From an uncultured Helcococcus sp. (GTDB lineage: Bacteria; Bacillota; Clostridia; Tissierellales; Peptoniphilaceae): a DNA stretch of 6,372 nucleotides. This document shows, in pieces, positions 1 through 6,372 of this stretch; the stretch's first letter is position 1, and each line of letters starts with the position of its first letter. The translations under genes were made by a program, and so were the position numbers. A model generated the notes under the pieces. The model was not told the origin of the DNA, made no database searches, and saw only the letters and a list, made by a program, of their open reading frames with translations. The DNA is taken from NCBI GenBank assembly GCA_947253305.1, contig CAMXYZ010000055.1, forward strand, positions 1 to 6,372. The letters are read 5' to 3'.

Positions 1-634
1 CTGTTACTTCTAATCTTCTATATAGTCTTATTCTCTTTTGTCCTGTAGCTGTTTCTAATTCTTCAGTTAATTCTTTGTGAAGTTCTTCAAGATTTATATT
101 GCTTAATAGCTTTTCAATCGCTTCAGCACCCATTGATGCTTCGAATTCATCACCATATTCAATATATAATCTATTGTATTCATTTTCAGTTAGTACTTGT
201 TGATAAGCAAGTTCTTCAACTGTACCTGGATCAGTAACAACATAGTTTGCAAAATATAGTATTTTTTCAAGTAGTTTAGGACTCATTTCTAATAGTAATC
301 CCATTCTTGATGGTATACCCTTGAAGTACCAAATATGAGATACAGGAGTTGCTAATTCAATATGCCCCATTCTCTCACGACGTACTTTTGACTTTGTTAC
401 TTCAACTCCACATTTTTCACAAACTACACCCTTATATCTAATTCTTTTATATTTACCACATGCACATTCATAATCTTTTGCTGGTCCGAATATTTTTTGA
501 CAGAAAAGACCTTCTTTTTCAGGCTTTAATGTTCTATAATTAATTGTTTCAGGTTTTTTTACTTCTCCTCTAGACCATGATCTCATCATCTCTGATGAAG
601 CTAGTCCAACTTGCATCGCTTCAAAGTTTGTCAT
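1..634 (-). CDS. rpoC: RNA polymerase subunit beta' (RpoC), N-terminal part, cut by the window edge
   Basis: This is the largest catalytic subunit of bacterial RNA polymerase, which forms the clamp and active centre together with beta. Only the first 211 codons are present; the frame is still open at base 1. I translated it from ATG at 634-632. The protein begins MTNFEAMQVGLASSEMMRSW and carries the N-terminal zinc ribbon, with cysteines at about residues 57, 59, 72 and 75 in the C-x-C-x12-C-x2-C pattern. GKYKRIRYKG lies between them. Next comes the conserved clamp segment RERMGHIELATPVSHIWYFK followed by GIPSRMG. The start is supported by AAAGGAGC at 643-650, eight bases upstream. It lies 23 bases downstream of the rpoB stop and is surely co-transcribed with it. 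No frameshift or unusual residue is seen. The identification is certain. Confidence 0.98.
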   Translation of the reverse strand, partial: MTNFEAMQVGLASSEMMRSWSRGEVKKPETINYRTLKPEKEGLFCQKIFGPAKDYECACGKYKRIRYKGVVCEKCGVEVTKSKVRRERMGHIELATPVSHIWYFKGIPSRMGLLLEMSPKLLEKILYFANYVVTDPGTVEELAYQQVLTENEYNRLYIEYGDEFEASMGAEAIEKLLSNINLEELHKELTEELETATGQKRIRLYRRLEVT

Positions 635-657
635 TAAGAAGTGCTCCTTTCTATGAC

Positions 658-3600
658 TTAATTAATGAATGACTGTTCTTCTTGTTGTTCATGTTCTTTT
701 TCACTATCAACCATTCTTTCTACTTGGCGATAATCATCATTCTCGTCAACATTTTCTGCTAAAATTACTTCTTCACCATTTTTATCTAATAGTCTTACAT
801 TTAAGGCTAATGATTGTAATTCCTTTGTTAAAACTTTGAATGATTCTGGTGTTCCTGGTTGAGGAATATTTTCACCTTTAACGATAGCTTCATAAGTCTT
901 TACTCTACCATTAATATCGTCAGATTTTACTGTCATCATTTCTTGTAATGTATGTGCCGCACCATAAGCTTCTAGTGCCCATACTTCCATCTCACCAAAT
1001 CTTTGTCCACCAAATTGTGCTTTACCACCCAATGGTTGTTGTGTAACTAATGAGTATGGACCTGTTGATCTAGCATGTATTTTCTCATCAACCAAGTGGT
1101 GTAACTTGAGCATATACATATATCCAACAGTTACTGGGTTTTCGAATAGTTCACCAGTTCTACCATCTCTTAGTTCAATCTTTCCATTCTTTGAATAACC
1201 TGCTTTTTCTAAAGTATCTTCTATATCTATATCTGTTGCACCGTCAAATACTGGTGTTGCAATATGCCAACCTAGTTTCTTAGCGGCCATACCTAGATGA
1301 ACCTCTAATACTTGTCCTATATTCATACGTGAAGGAACACCTAGTGGGTTTAATACTATTTCAACTGGATCACCATTTGGTAAGAATGGCATATCTTCAA
1401 CAGGTAAAATTCTAGACACAACACCCTTGTTACCGTGTCTACCACACATCTTATCCCCTACAGATATCTTTCTCTTTGTAGCAACATATACTCTTACTAC
1501 TTCATTGATACCTGGTGATAATTCATCGCCATTATCTCTTGAATATCTTTTAACATCAACGATAACACCAGCTTCACCATGTGGAACTCTTAAGGATGTA
1601 TCTCTAACTTCTCTAGCTTTTTCACCAAATATCGCTCTTAATAATCTTTCTTCAGGTGATAGTTCTGTTTCTCCCTTAGGAGTTACTTTACCAACTAATA
1701 TATCTCCTGATTGAACTTCAGCCCCAATTCTTATGATTCCATCTTGATCGAGGTCTTTTCTCATATCTTCACCAATATTTGGAATATCTCTTGTAATATC
1801 TTCAGGTCCTAATTTAGTTTCTCTAGCTTCTGATGTATATTCTTCTATATGAACAGAAGTTAAGACATCATCTATAACTAAAGATTCATTTAATAACATA
1901 GCATCTTCATAGTTGTAACCTTCCCATGTCATGAAAGCTATCAATATATTCTTACCTAGAGCTAATTCTCCCATATCTGTTGAAGGTCCATCAGCGATAA
2001 TATCTCCTTCATTAACATGTTCACCAACTTTAACAATTGGTCTTTGATTTATTGTTGTACCTTGGTTAGCTCTCTTAAACTTAAGAACAGTATATTCATC
2101 AAATTCGCCTTCAGATTTATCATCTTTTTCAATAACTATTCTATTGTCTCCAACATATTTTACTGTACCTGAATTTTTAGCAACAATAACAACGCCTGAG
2201 TCCTTAGCGGTTCTATGCTCAATACCTGTAGCTACAATAGGAGATTGTGCTTTTAATAACGGAACAGCTTGTCTCTGCATGTTCGCACCCATCAGAGCTC
2301 TTGTAGCGTCGTCATTTTCTAAGAATGGTATTAACGCTGCACCAACTGAAACAATTTGTTGTGGTGAAACGTCCATATAGTCTACTTCTTCTCTTGGGTA
2401 AACATCGTTAACAGCATTTAACCCTCTTGATGAAACTCTTTCATTAATGAAATATCCATTTTCATCTAAAGGCTCGTTCGCTTGAGCTTTGATATAAATA
2501 TCTTCCTCATCTGCAGTTAAGTAGTGAATTTCTTCTGTTACTCTACCTGTACCTTTTTCTACAACTCTATATGGAGTTTCAATAAATCCGTAATTATTAA
2601 TTCTTCCATAAGTTGTTAAGGATGTTATAAGACCAATATTTGGTCCTTCTGGAGTCTCAATTGGACATATTCTACCATAGTGGGAAGCATGAACGTCACG
2701 AACTTCGTAACCAGCTCTTTCTCTTGATAGTCCACCAGGTCCTAATGCAGATAATCTTCTCTTATGTGTCAATTCAGAAATTGGATTTGTTTGATCCATG
2801 AATTGTGATAATTGTGAAGAGCCAAAGAATTCTTTTATCGCTGCTGCAACTGGTCTATTATTTAAAAGAGTATGAGGTGTTAACATATCAGGATCTGATG
2901 TTGTCATTCTCTCTTTAATAACTCTTTCCATTCTTGAAAGACCGATTCTAAATTGGTTTTGTAATAATTCTCCAACTGATCTTACTCTTCTATTTCCTAA
3001 ATGATCGATATCATCAATTTCACCAACTCCATCATATAGATTTAATTGATATGAAAATGATGCTATTAAATCGGATATTGTAATCGTATTTGAAGAAATT
3101 AATTCTTTATTTTTTGCAATTAATTGAACTTTTTCTTTATCTGTCATTTTATCAGTAAATTCATCAATTACTCTTATCATCTCTGGGTAATACACTTTTT
3201 CAGATAATCTTAATTCAGTTAAATCTAAATTTTTAATCTCATCAAATTGGTTAATATCAACATAATGATTACCAACCACTCTTATAACTTTATCATCTAC
3301 TTCAGATAATTTAACATCTACGCTATTAATGCCTGCATTTTCAATTTCAATTGCTTTTTGTAAAGTTATAAACTCACCTTTTGAAACTAGAATTTCACCA
3401 TACTCATCAATTATATCTGTAGCAGCATACTTTTCTCTTATTCTTCCTCTGATAGCTAATTTTTTATTGAATGTATATCTACCTGCTTTAGATAGATCGT
3501 ATCTTTTTGGATCAAAGAATAAATTGTTAAGTAATGAAGTAGCCGCTTCTACAGACGCAGGGTCACCAGGCTTCAGCTTTTTATAAATTTCAATTAAAGC

Positions 3601-4305
3601 TTCTTCCCTAGTTCTTGATATTTCTTTTTCTAAAGTATCATTTAAAACTTGTGAATTACCAAATAGTTCTTTTATCTCTTCATCTGTTTCTAATAATAAA
3701 GCTCTGATAAATGTTGTTGCTGGTAATTTTCTAGTTCTGTCAATTCTAATTGTTAAGGCCCCATAAGCATCAGTATCGTATTCTATCCACGCACCTCTAT
3801 TTGGAATAACTGTTGAAGATATTGTAACTTTACCGTTCTTATCAAAATCTTCACTATAATATACTCCTGGTGATCTTACCAATTGAGATACCACAACTCT
3901 TTCTGAACCATTGATTATGAATGTTCCATTTTCTGTCATTAACGGGAAATCATCCATAATTAGAACTTCTTGTTCTTTAATCTCTTTTGGTTTACCATCC
4001 TCTAAAACAATTAGTCTTATATTAACTTTCATTTTTTTAGAGTAAGTAACATCTCTATCTTTGGATTCTTGTTCAGAATATTTTGGATTATCTTCGAAAT
4101 AATAATCTAAAAATTCCAAATGAATATTTCCTGAATGGTCTACAATCGGAGAAATATCTTCAAATACTTCCTTTAATCCTTCATTTAAAAACCACTCATA
4201 ACTCCCTTTTTGTATCTTTAACAAATTAGGCAGTTCCAACGATTCTGCTATTCTAGAATAACTTTGTCTTTCTCTTTTACCATACATTATTGTATGATTA
4301 TTCAT
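658..4305 (-). CDS. rpoB: RNA polymerase subunit beta (RpoB), complete
   Basis: The beta subunit of RNA polymerase, 1215 residues from the ATG at 4305-4303 to TAA at 658-660. Near the N-terminus are ERVVVSQLVRSPGVYY (beta protrusion) and IPNRGAWIEYD. The rifampicin pocket runs from G495 (GSSQLSQFMDQ, then THKRRLSALGPGG). D504, H514 and S519 match E. coli D516, H526 and S531, so the classic resistance positions are wild type. The active-centre lysines are K952 and K960 in DKMCGRHGNKG. H1077 in IHARSTGPYSL matches E. coli H1237. The C-terminal GGKAQFGGQRFGEMEVWALE segment is intact, followed by an acidic/Gln-rich tail. The length is typical of Firmicutes. An in-frame GTG at 4314 lies inside the ribosome-binding site, so I prefer the ATG three codons later. 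rplL does not precede it; a DtxR-family gene does. Identification is certain and the start likely. Confidence 0.98.
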   Translation of the reverse strand: MNNHTIMYGKRERQSYSRIAESLELPNLLKIQKGSYEWFLNEGLKEVFEDISPIVDHSGNIHLEFLDYYFEDNPKYSEQESKDRDVTYSKKMKVNIRLIVLEDGKPKEIKEQEVLIMDDFPLMTENGTFIINGSERVVVSQLVRSPGVYYSEDFDKNGKVTISSTVIPNRGAWIEYDTDAYGALTIRIDRTRKLPATTFIRALLLETDEEIKELFGNSQVLNDTLEKEISRTREEALIEIYKKLKPGDPASVEAATSLLNNLFFDPKRYDLSKAGRYTFNKKLAIRGRIREKYAATDIIDEYGEILVSKGEFITLQKAIEIENAGINSVDVKLSEVDDKVIRVVGNHYVDINQFDEIKNLDLTELRLSEKVYYPEMIRVIDEFTDKMTDKEKVQLIAKNKELISSNTITISDLIASFSYQLNLYDGVGEIDDIDHLGNRRVRSVGELLQNQFRIGLSRMERVIKERMTTSDPDMLTPHTLLNNRPVAAAIKEFFGSSQLSQFMDQTNPISELTHKRRLSALGPGGLSRERAGYEVRDVHASHYGRICPIETPEGPNIGLITSLTTYGRINNYGFIETPYRVVEKGTGRVTEEIHYLTADEEDIYIKAQANEPLDENGYFINERVSSRGLNAVNDVYPREEVDYMDVSPQQIVSVGAALIPFLENDDATRALMGANMQRQAVPLLKAQSPIVATGIEHRTAKDSGVVIVAKNSGTVKYVGDNRIVIEKDDKSEGEFDEYTVLKFKRANQGTTINQRPIVKVGEHVNEGDIIADGPSTDMGELALGKNILIAFMTWEGYNYEDAMLLNESLVIDDVLTSVHIEEYTSEARETKLGPEDITRDIPNIGEDMRKDLDQDGIIRIGAEVQSGDILVGKVTPKGETELSPEERLLRAIFGEKAREVRDTSLRVPHGEAGVIVDVKRYSRDNGDELSPGINEVVRVYVATKRKISVGDKMCGRHGNKGVVSRILPVEDMPFLPNGDPVEIVLNPLGVPSRMNIGQVLEVHLGMAAKKLGWHIATPVFDGATDIDIEDTLEKAGYSKNGKIELRDGRTGELFENPVTVGYMYMLKLHHLVDEKIHARSTGPYSLVTQQPLGGKAQFGGQRFGEMEVWALEAYGAAHTLQEMMTVKSDDINGRVKTYEAIVKGENIPQPGTPESFKVLTKELQSLALNVRLLDKNGEEVILAENVDENDDYRQVERMVDSEKEHEQQEEQSFIN

Positions 4306-4310
4306 ATATG

Positions 4311-4319
4311 CCACCTCTC
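4311..4319 (-). promoter_or_regulatory. rpoB ribosome-binding site (decides the start)
   Basis: On the minus strand this reads GAGAGGTGG, five bases before the ATG at 4305-4303. The alternative GTG start (4314-4312) is part of this Shine-Dalgarno sequence and has no purine-rich site of its own at a workable distance. The ATG is therefore the better start, shortening the longest open frame by three residues. Confidence 0.75.
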
Positions 4320-4356
4320 ATAGTAAATTCCGCGGATTTTGGCCGTTTCATAGTAA
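4318..4356 (-). repeat. 9-base direct repeat TTACTATGA, two copies 30 bases apart
   Basis: The minus-strand 9-mer TTACTATGA occurs at 4348-4356 and again at 4318-4326, exactly 30 bases apart. The copies flank the GC-core palindrome and the second directly abuts the rpoB ribosome-binding site. Each contains TACTAT, a plausible -10-like hexamer, but no good -35 hexamer sits 17 bases upstream of either. In AT-rich DNA the repeat could be chance. Confidence 0.4.
4325..4340. repeat. Imperfect GC-core palindrome in the rpoB leader
   Basis: The core TCCGCGGA (4329-4336) is a perfect 8-base palindrome. After one mismatched pair (4328/4337) it is extended by AAA/TTT arms, giving a 16-base imperfect palindrome. 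It sits about 20 bases upstream of the rpoB start codon in an otherwise very AT-rich gap. Close by at 4341-4345 is a second short GC patch (GGCCG). It could be an operator or a small leader hairpin; function is unknown. Confidence 0.5.
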
Positions 4357-4385
4357 CAAATTACATTAATAATTAAAAAATTAGC

Positions 4386-4417
4386 ATACTAATCCATTAT
4401 TAATATTTTATTAGTAT
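4386..4417. repeat. 8-base inverted repeat over the putative rpoB promoter
   Basis: ATACTAAT at 4386-4393 and its exact reverse complement ATTAGTAT at 4410-4417 are separated by 16 bases. The repeat lies between the upstream terminator and the rpoB leader and covers the proposed promoter spacer and -10. The half-site spacing of about 24 bases centre to centre would suit a dimeric regulator on one DNA face. It does not resemble an MntR or TroR box that I know. Chance is possible in such AT-rich sequence. Confidence 0.35.
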
Positions 4418-4424
4418 TAGACAA
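4396..4424 (-). promoter_or_regulatory. Possible sigma-A promoter for rpoBC
   Basis: TTGTCT (4424-4419, minus strand) is a fair -35 hexamer. About 16-17 bases on lies TAATAAT (4402-4396) as a weak -10. This would start transcription roughly 85-90 bases before the rpoB start codon, leaving a leader that contains the palindrome and direct repeats. A promoter is expected here because a terminator lies just upstream, but the -10 match is weak and in AT-rich DNA the exact position is uncertain. Confidence 0.3.
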
Positions 4425-4431
4425 ATATAAC

Positions 4432-4470
4432 AAAAAAAACAAGATAAGTCAAACTTTTCTTGTTCTTTTT
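4432..4470 (-). terminator. Intrinsic terminator of the metal-transport operon
   Basis: The minus-strand RNA would form a long hairpin. The outer arms are AAAAAGAACAAGA and UCUUGUUUUUUUU (4470-4458 and 4444-4432), pairing over 13 positions including one G-U. After one A-A mismatch comes an inner stem AAGU/ACUU closing a three-base loop. The 3' arm ends in eight U. The G-U pair becomes an A-C mismatch in the opposite direction, so the structure favours minus-strand transcription. It begins about 64 bases after the regulator stop codon and separates that gene from rpoB. The stem is AT-rich, so efficiency is uncertain. Confidence 0.75.
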
Positions 4471-4534
4471 GTGGATTTTATAGTATATATTTGTTTATAT
4501 ATGATTTAATTATCATTATGTGCTCTATTTTCTC

Positions 4535-5197
4535 TTATTTTACTTCTTTTAAAAATATATCAAATGAAGCTTTTGGTGATATTCTTTTCTTTTCGCCATC
4601 CATATATATTGTAACCGTCTCATCAAAATCATCAAATTCTAATATTTTTATTTTTTCACCTATAGTTAAGCCCATTGAATCAGCATATTCAAGAAGTTTT
4701 TCCTTATCTGGAATCCTTCTGATTATATATTCTTTATCGATTTCGGTATTTGACATTCTAATTAAATCTTTATTATATTCTCTATTATTTATATATATCG
4801 CAGAACCATGAGGACAATATTCTGGATATCCTAAAAATTTGTTTAGTTTTTCTAACATATCGTCATTGGTAACTGATTGAAACTTTTGTGCGTGTTCGTG
4901 AACTTCTTTCCAATCAAATTCTAAAGTTTTTTCAAGAAAATATTCCCATAGTCTATGCTTAGAAAGAATTTTTTTAGTTATATCCTCCCCTTCTGGAGTT
5001 AATCTATTACTCTTCCCTTCTTCTACAAATCCTTCTTCTTTTAATTTTTTTAGCATCTCCGTAACTGATGATGGAGCTAAATCTAAGTTTTCACTTAACA
5101 TTTTATTAGTAATCTTATCTTCAGTTTGCATTAATTTAAAGATACTAATTAGATATTCTTCTCTTTGGGGATTATATATTAGAGCTTCTTTTGTCAT
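4535..5197 (-). CDS. DtxR/MntR-family metal-dependent transcriptional regulator with C-terminal FeoA-like domain
   Basis: A 220-residue cytoplasmic DNA-binding protein, predicted to repress the adjacent metal-uptake genes when metal is plentiful. Residues 12-65 form the winged helix-turn-helix, with recognition helix APSSVTEMLKKL at 41-52. Residues 66-135 form the dimerisation/metal domain (KHRLWEYFL, EVHEHA, YCPHG). Residues about 152-220 look like the SH3/FeoA-type third domain (MGLTIGEKIKIL), as in DtxR, IdeR and ScaR/SloR. H81, E85 and H100 match the ancillary-site residues of DtxR (H79, E83, H98), and C128/H130 form the CPH motif. The canonical primary-site positions are altered: Q104, Q107 and S108 stand where DtxR has C102, E105 and H106. 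E14 aligns with DtxR M10 / MntR D8. The gene overlaps the upstream permease by 26 bases and ends 64 bases before a terminator. Family is confident; the sensed metal is not. Confidence 0.92.
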   Translation of the reverse strand: MTKEALIYNPQREEYLISIFKLMQTEDKITNKMLSENLDLAPSSVTEMLKKLKEEGFVEEGKSNRLTPEGEDITKKILSKHRLWEYFLEKTLEFDWKEVHEHAQKFQSVTNDDMLEKLNKFLGYPEYCPHGSAIYINNREYNKDLIRMSNTEIDKEYIIRRIPDKEKLLEYADSMGLTIGEKIKILEFDDFDETVTIYMDGEKKRISPKASFDIFLKEVK

Positions 5198-6047
5198 ATT
5201 TCGACCTTTCCACTTTTTTCTCTTTATATAGTTTAGTAAATATTAATACTGATAAATATGTAATAGTATTAATAAATGCACACATTCCTGACATTGACGC
5301 ATTAAAATGAACTGCTATCAAATAAGCTATAGTACAGTTAAATACAGAAATTATTGCTGACAATATTAATGCATGATGCAGCCTTTTACTTAATAACAAA
5401 GCTGTCGCTGCTGGAGCAATGAAAAATGATATTACTAATATACCCCCAACATTATTAAAAGAAACAACTGATGTAAAAGATGTAAGTGTCATTAATGAAT
5501 AGAATATAAACCCTGTTGGTATCCCAAGTAACGCAGCATATTCTGGTTCAAATGTAGAAGTTTTTAACTCTTTATAAAACACTATTATGAATGTTAATAT
5601 TATAAATAACATTATAGCACCATGCAAAATCGCTTTATGAACTTCTATTCCAAATACAGTAGTCTTAATTAAACTAGCAAATACTACTTCTCCGAGTAAT
5701 ACAATATCTATATCTAAATGTACTGAACTGAAATATCTACTTATTAATATTACAGCTATTGAAAATAAAACTGGAAATATAATCCCGATTGCATCCTCAT
5801 GTTTGGCAAGTTTTGACTTACCTAATAACTCAACTAATATAACTGTTAAAAGTCCTGTACTTGCTGCTCCTACTATTAAAAAAGGAGAACTTAAATCTCT
5901 AACAAAAAAGTACGCTATAACAATTCCTAATAAAACAGTATGGCTTATCGCATCTGTCAACATAGATATTTTTCTTAATATTAAAAACACTCCAAGCAAA
6001 CTGCATGAAATTGAAGTTAATATTAAAACATAAAGTGAAATAATCAT
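5172..6047 (-). CDS. Metal ABC transporter permease, ABC-3 family (TroD/MntC-like), complete
   Basis: A 291-residue integral inner-membrane protein, the permease of a Mn/Fe/Zn-type ABC importer. I see about eight hydrophobic segments, near residues 4-24, 36-50, 54-76, 88-104, 140-158, 176-196, 200-220 and 225-272 (the last probably two). Family motifs are clear: GVFLILRKISMLTDAISHTV at 19-38, HEDAIGIIFPVLFS at 83-96, and GGILVISFFIAPAATALLLS at 201-220, the coupling region for the ATPase. The C-terminus is charged and cytoplasmic (KEKKVERSKYDKR). The start ATG overlaps the stop of the upstream permease in an ATGA junction. It has a strong site, GAGGTGAT at 6053-6060. Two different permeases in tandem suggest a TroC/TroD-type heterodimer. 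Metal specificity cannot be read from the sequence; Mn is favoured by the adjacent DtxR/MntR-type gene. Confidence 0.92.
   Translation of the reverse strand: MIISLYVLILTSISCSLLGVFLILRKISMLTDAISHTVLLGIVIAYFFVRDLSSPFLIVGAASTGLLTVILVELLGKSKLAKHEDAIGIIFPVLFSIAVILISRYFSSVHLDIDIVLLGEVVFASLIKTTVFGIEVHKAILHGAIMLFIILTFIIVFYKELKTSTFEPEYAALLGIPTGFIFYSLMTLTSFTSVVSFNNVGGILVISFFIAPAATALLLSKRLHHALILSAIISVFNCTIAYLIAVHFNASMSGMCAFINTITYLSVLIFTKLYKEKKVERSKYDKRSSNI
5203..5211 (-). promoter_or_regulatory. Ribosome-binding site of the DtxR-family gene, inside the permease gene
   Basis: The minus strand reads GGAAAGGTC, five bases before the ATG at 5197-5195. It lies wholly within the coding sequence of the upstream permease, so the two genes must be translated from the same message and are likely coupled. 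Confidence 0.6.
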
Positions 6048-6326
6048 CGAATATCACCTCTTCTTCTAAAGATACCATTTTTACCTAATAAAAATGAAAG
6101 TCCACAAATTATTCCTGACACTATAATTATGCTAGGACCTGTTGATAATCCAGTATATAACATTGAAATATAAGCCCCAATCAATACTGAGATTGATGAA
6201 AATATAGCACCTAATATCATAACCATTGAAAATTTATTTGTCCATTGATTTGCACTAATACATGGGACAATTAAAAATGAGCTTATCAATATCGCACCTA
6301 CCGCCTTAATTCCTACACCTATAACT
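6044..6326 (-). CDS. Metal ABC transporter permease, ABC-3 family (TroC/MntB-like), C-terminal fragment
   Basis: The last 93 codons of a second permease of the same importer; its N-terminal two thirds lie beyond the end of the contig. The diagnostic stretch KAVGAILISSFLIVPCISA matches the ABC-3 coupling motif. It is followed by two hydrophobic segments (MVMILGAIFSSISVLIGAYI and then SIIIVSGIICGLSFLLG) and a basic tail, FRRRGDIR, ending at TGA (6046-6044). An ATG exists further right at 6343-6341, but it and the residues MCIRDR that follow are encoded by sequencing adapter (the R codon uses one native base). Native sequence begins at the V codon, 6325-6323. The gene is therefore 5'-truncated by assembly, not biologically broken. 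Its stop overlaps the start of the next permease by 4 bases. Confidence 0.88.
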
Positions 6327-6372
6327 CTGTCTCTTATACACATCTGACGCTGCCGACGACTCCTTACGTGTA
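6327..6372. other. Illumina Nextera adapter, i5 index and P5 start (contamination)
   Basis: Positions 6327-6345 are the 19-base Tn5 mosaic end (CTGTCTCTTATACACATCT). Positions 6346-6359 (GACGCTGCCGACGA) complete the reverse complement of the Nextera read 1 transposase adapter. The next eight bases, CTCCTTAC at 6360-6367, are the reverse complement of i5 index 505 (GTAAGGAG). GTGTA at 6368-6372 begins the P5 sequence. The match is continuous and in library order, so this is adapter read-through left in the assembly and not a transposon. Confidence 0.98.

Noticed and set aside
1427..1714. Plus-strand open frames inside rpoB (also 2144-2380 and 3329-3586)
   Set aside because: They are opposite-strand shadows of conserved rpoB codons, with no ribosome-binding site and no recognisable domain.
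4501..4516. Fur/PerR-like box (ATGAT...ATCAT followed by TATG) after the regulator stop
   Set aside because: The match is partial, lies in the 3' untranslated region ahead of a terminator, and such AT-rich motifs are expected by chance here.
4306..4534. Riboswitch, L10-type leader or small RNA in the rpoB upstream gap
   Set aside because: Beyond the terminator and short repeats I see no conserved riboswitch core or ribosomal-protein leader, and the rest is low-complexity AT.
4491..4811. Plus-strand open frame of 106 codons across the regulator gene end
   Set aside because: It is antisense to the DtxR-family coding sequence, of low complexity, and shows no recognisable domain or ribosome-binding site.
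5803..6033. Plus-strand open frame inside the TroD-like permease
   Set aside because: It is antisense to conserved permease motifs, so it is a shadow frame.
6327..6343. ATG start and N-terminus MCIRDR for the rightmost permease
   Set aside because: These codons are translated from the Tn5 mosaic-end adapter. The real gene continues upstream beyond the contig end.
6327..6345. Tn5-like mosaic end as evidence of a mobile element
   Set aside because: It is followed at once by the Nextera read 1 adapter, an i5 index and P5 bases, so it comes from library preparation.

Overview
This is an AT-rich stretch of bacterial chromosome. All five genes lie on the minus strand. In transcription order (right to left) they are the end of one metal ABC-transporter permease, a complete second permease, a DtxR/MntR-family regulator, complete rpoB, and the start of rpoC. 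The base composition, the RpoB/RpoC sequences, the GGAGG-type ribosome-binding sites and a 1215-residue beta subunit without the large proteobacterial insertions point to a low-GC Firmicute. A clostridial or Tissierellia (Peptoniphilaceae-like) organism is my best guess, but I cannot fix the genus by eye.

Layout. Positions 6327-6372 are not biological: they are Illumina Nextera adapter, an i5 index and the first bases of P5, so the sequence ends in an untrimmed read. Positions 6044-6326 encode the C-terminal part of an ABC-3 family permease (TroC/MntB-like). It overlaps the next gene, a TroD-like permease (5172-6047), by 4 bases in an ATGA junction. The permease in turn overlaps the regulator gene (4535-5197) by 26 bases. 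The order permease-permease-regulator matches the C-D-R part of troABCDR-type operons. The ATP-binding and solute-binding genes would lie beyond the right edge. The metal operon ends at an intrinsic terminator (4432-4470).

The 229-base gap at 4306-4534 holds that terminator, an AT-rich inverted repeat over a possible promoter, a GC-rich palindrome in the rpoB leader and a duplicated 9-mer. rpoB (658-4305) and rpoC (from 634 to beyond the left edge) follow 23 bases apart as an ordinary rpoBC operon.

Function. The right half is a metal-uptake cassette (probably Mn, possibly Fe or Zn) with its own regulator. The left half is the core transcription machinery. No novel defence, mobile or RNA system is visible. 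The points worth checking are the loss of the canonical primary metal-site residues in the regulator, the absence of rplJ-rplL directly upstream of rpoB, and the structured rpoB leader.
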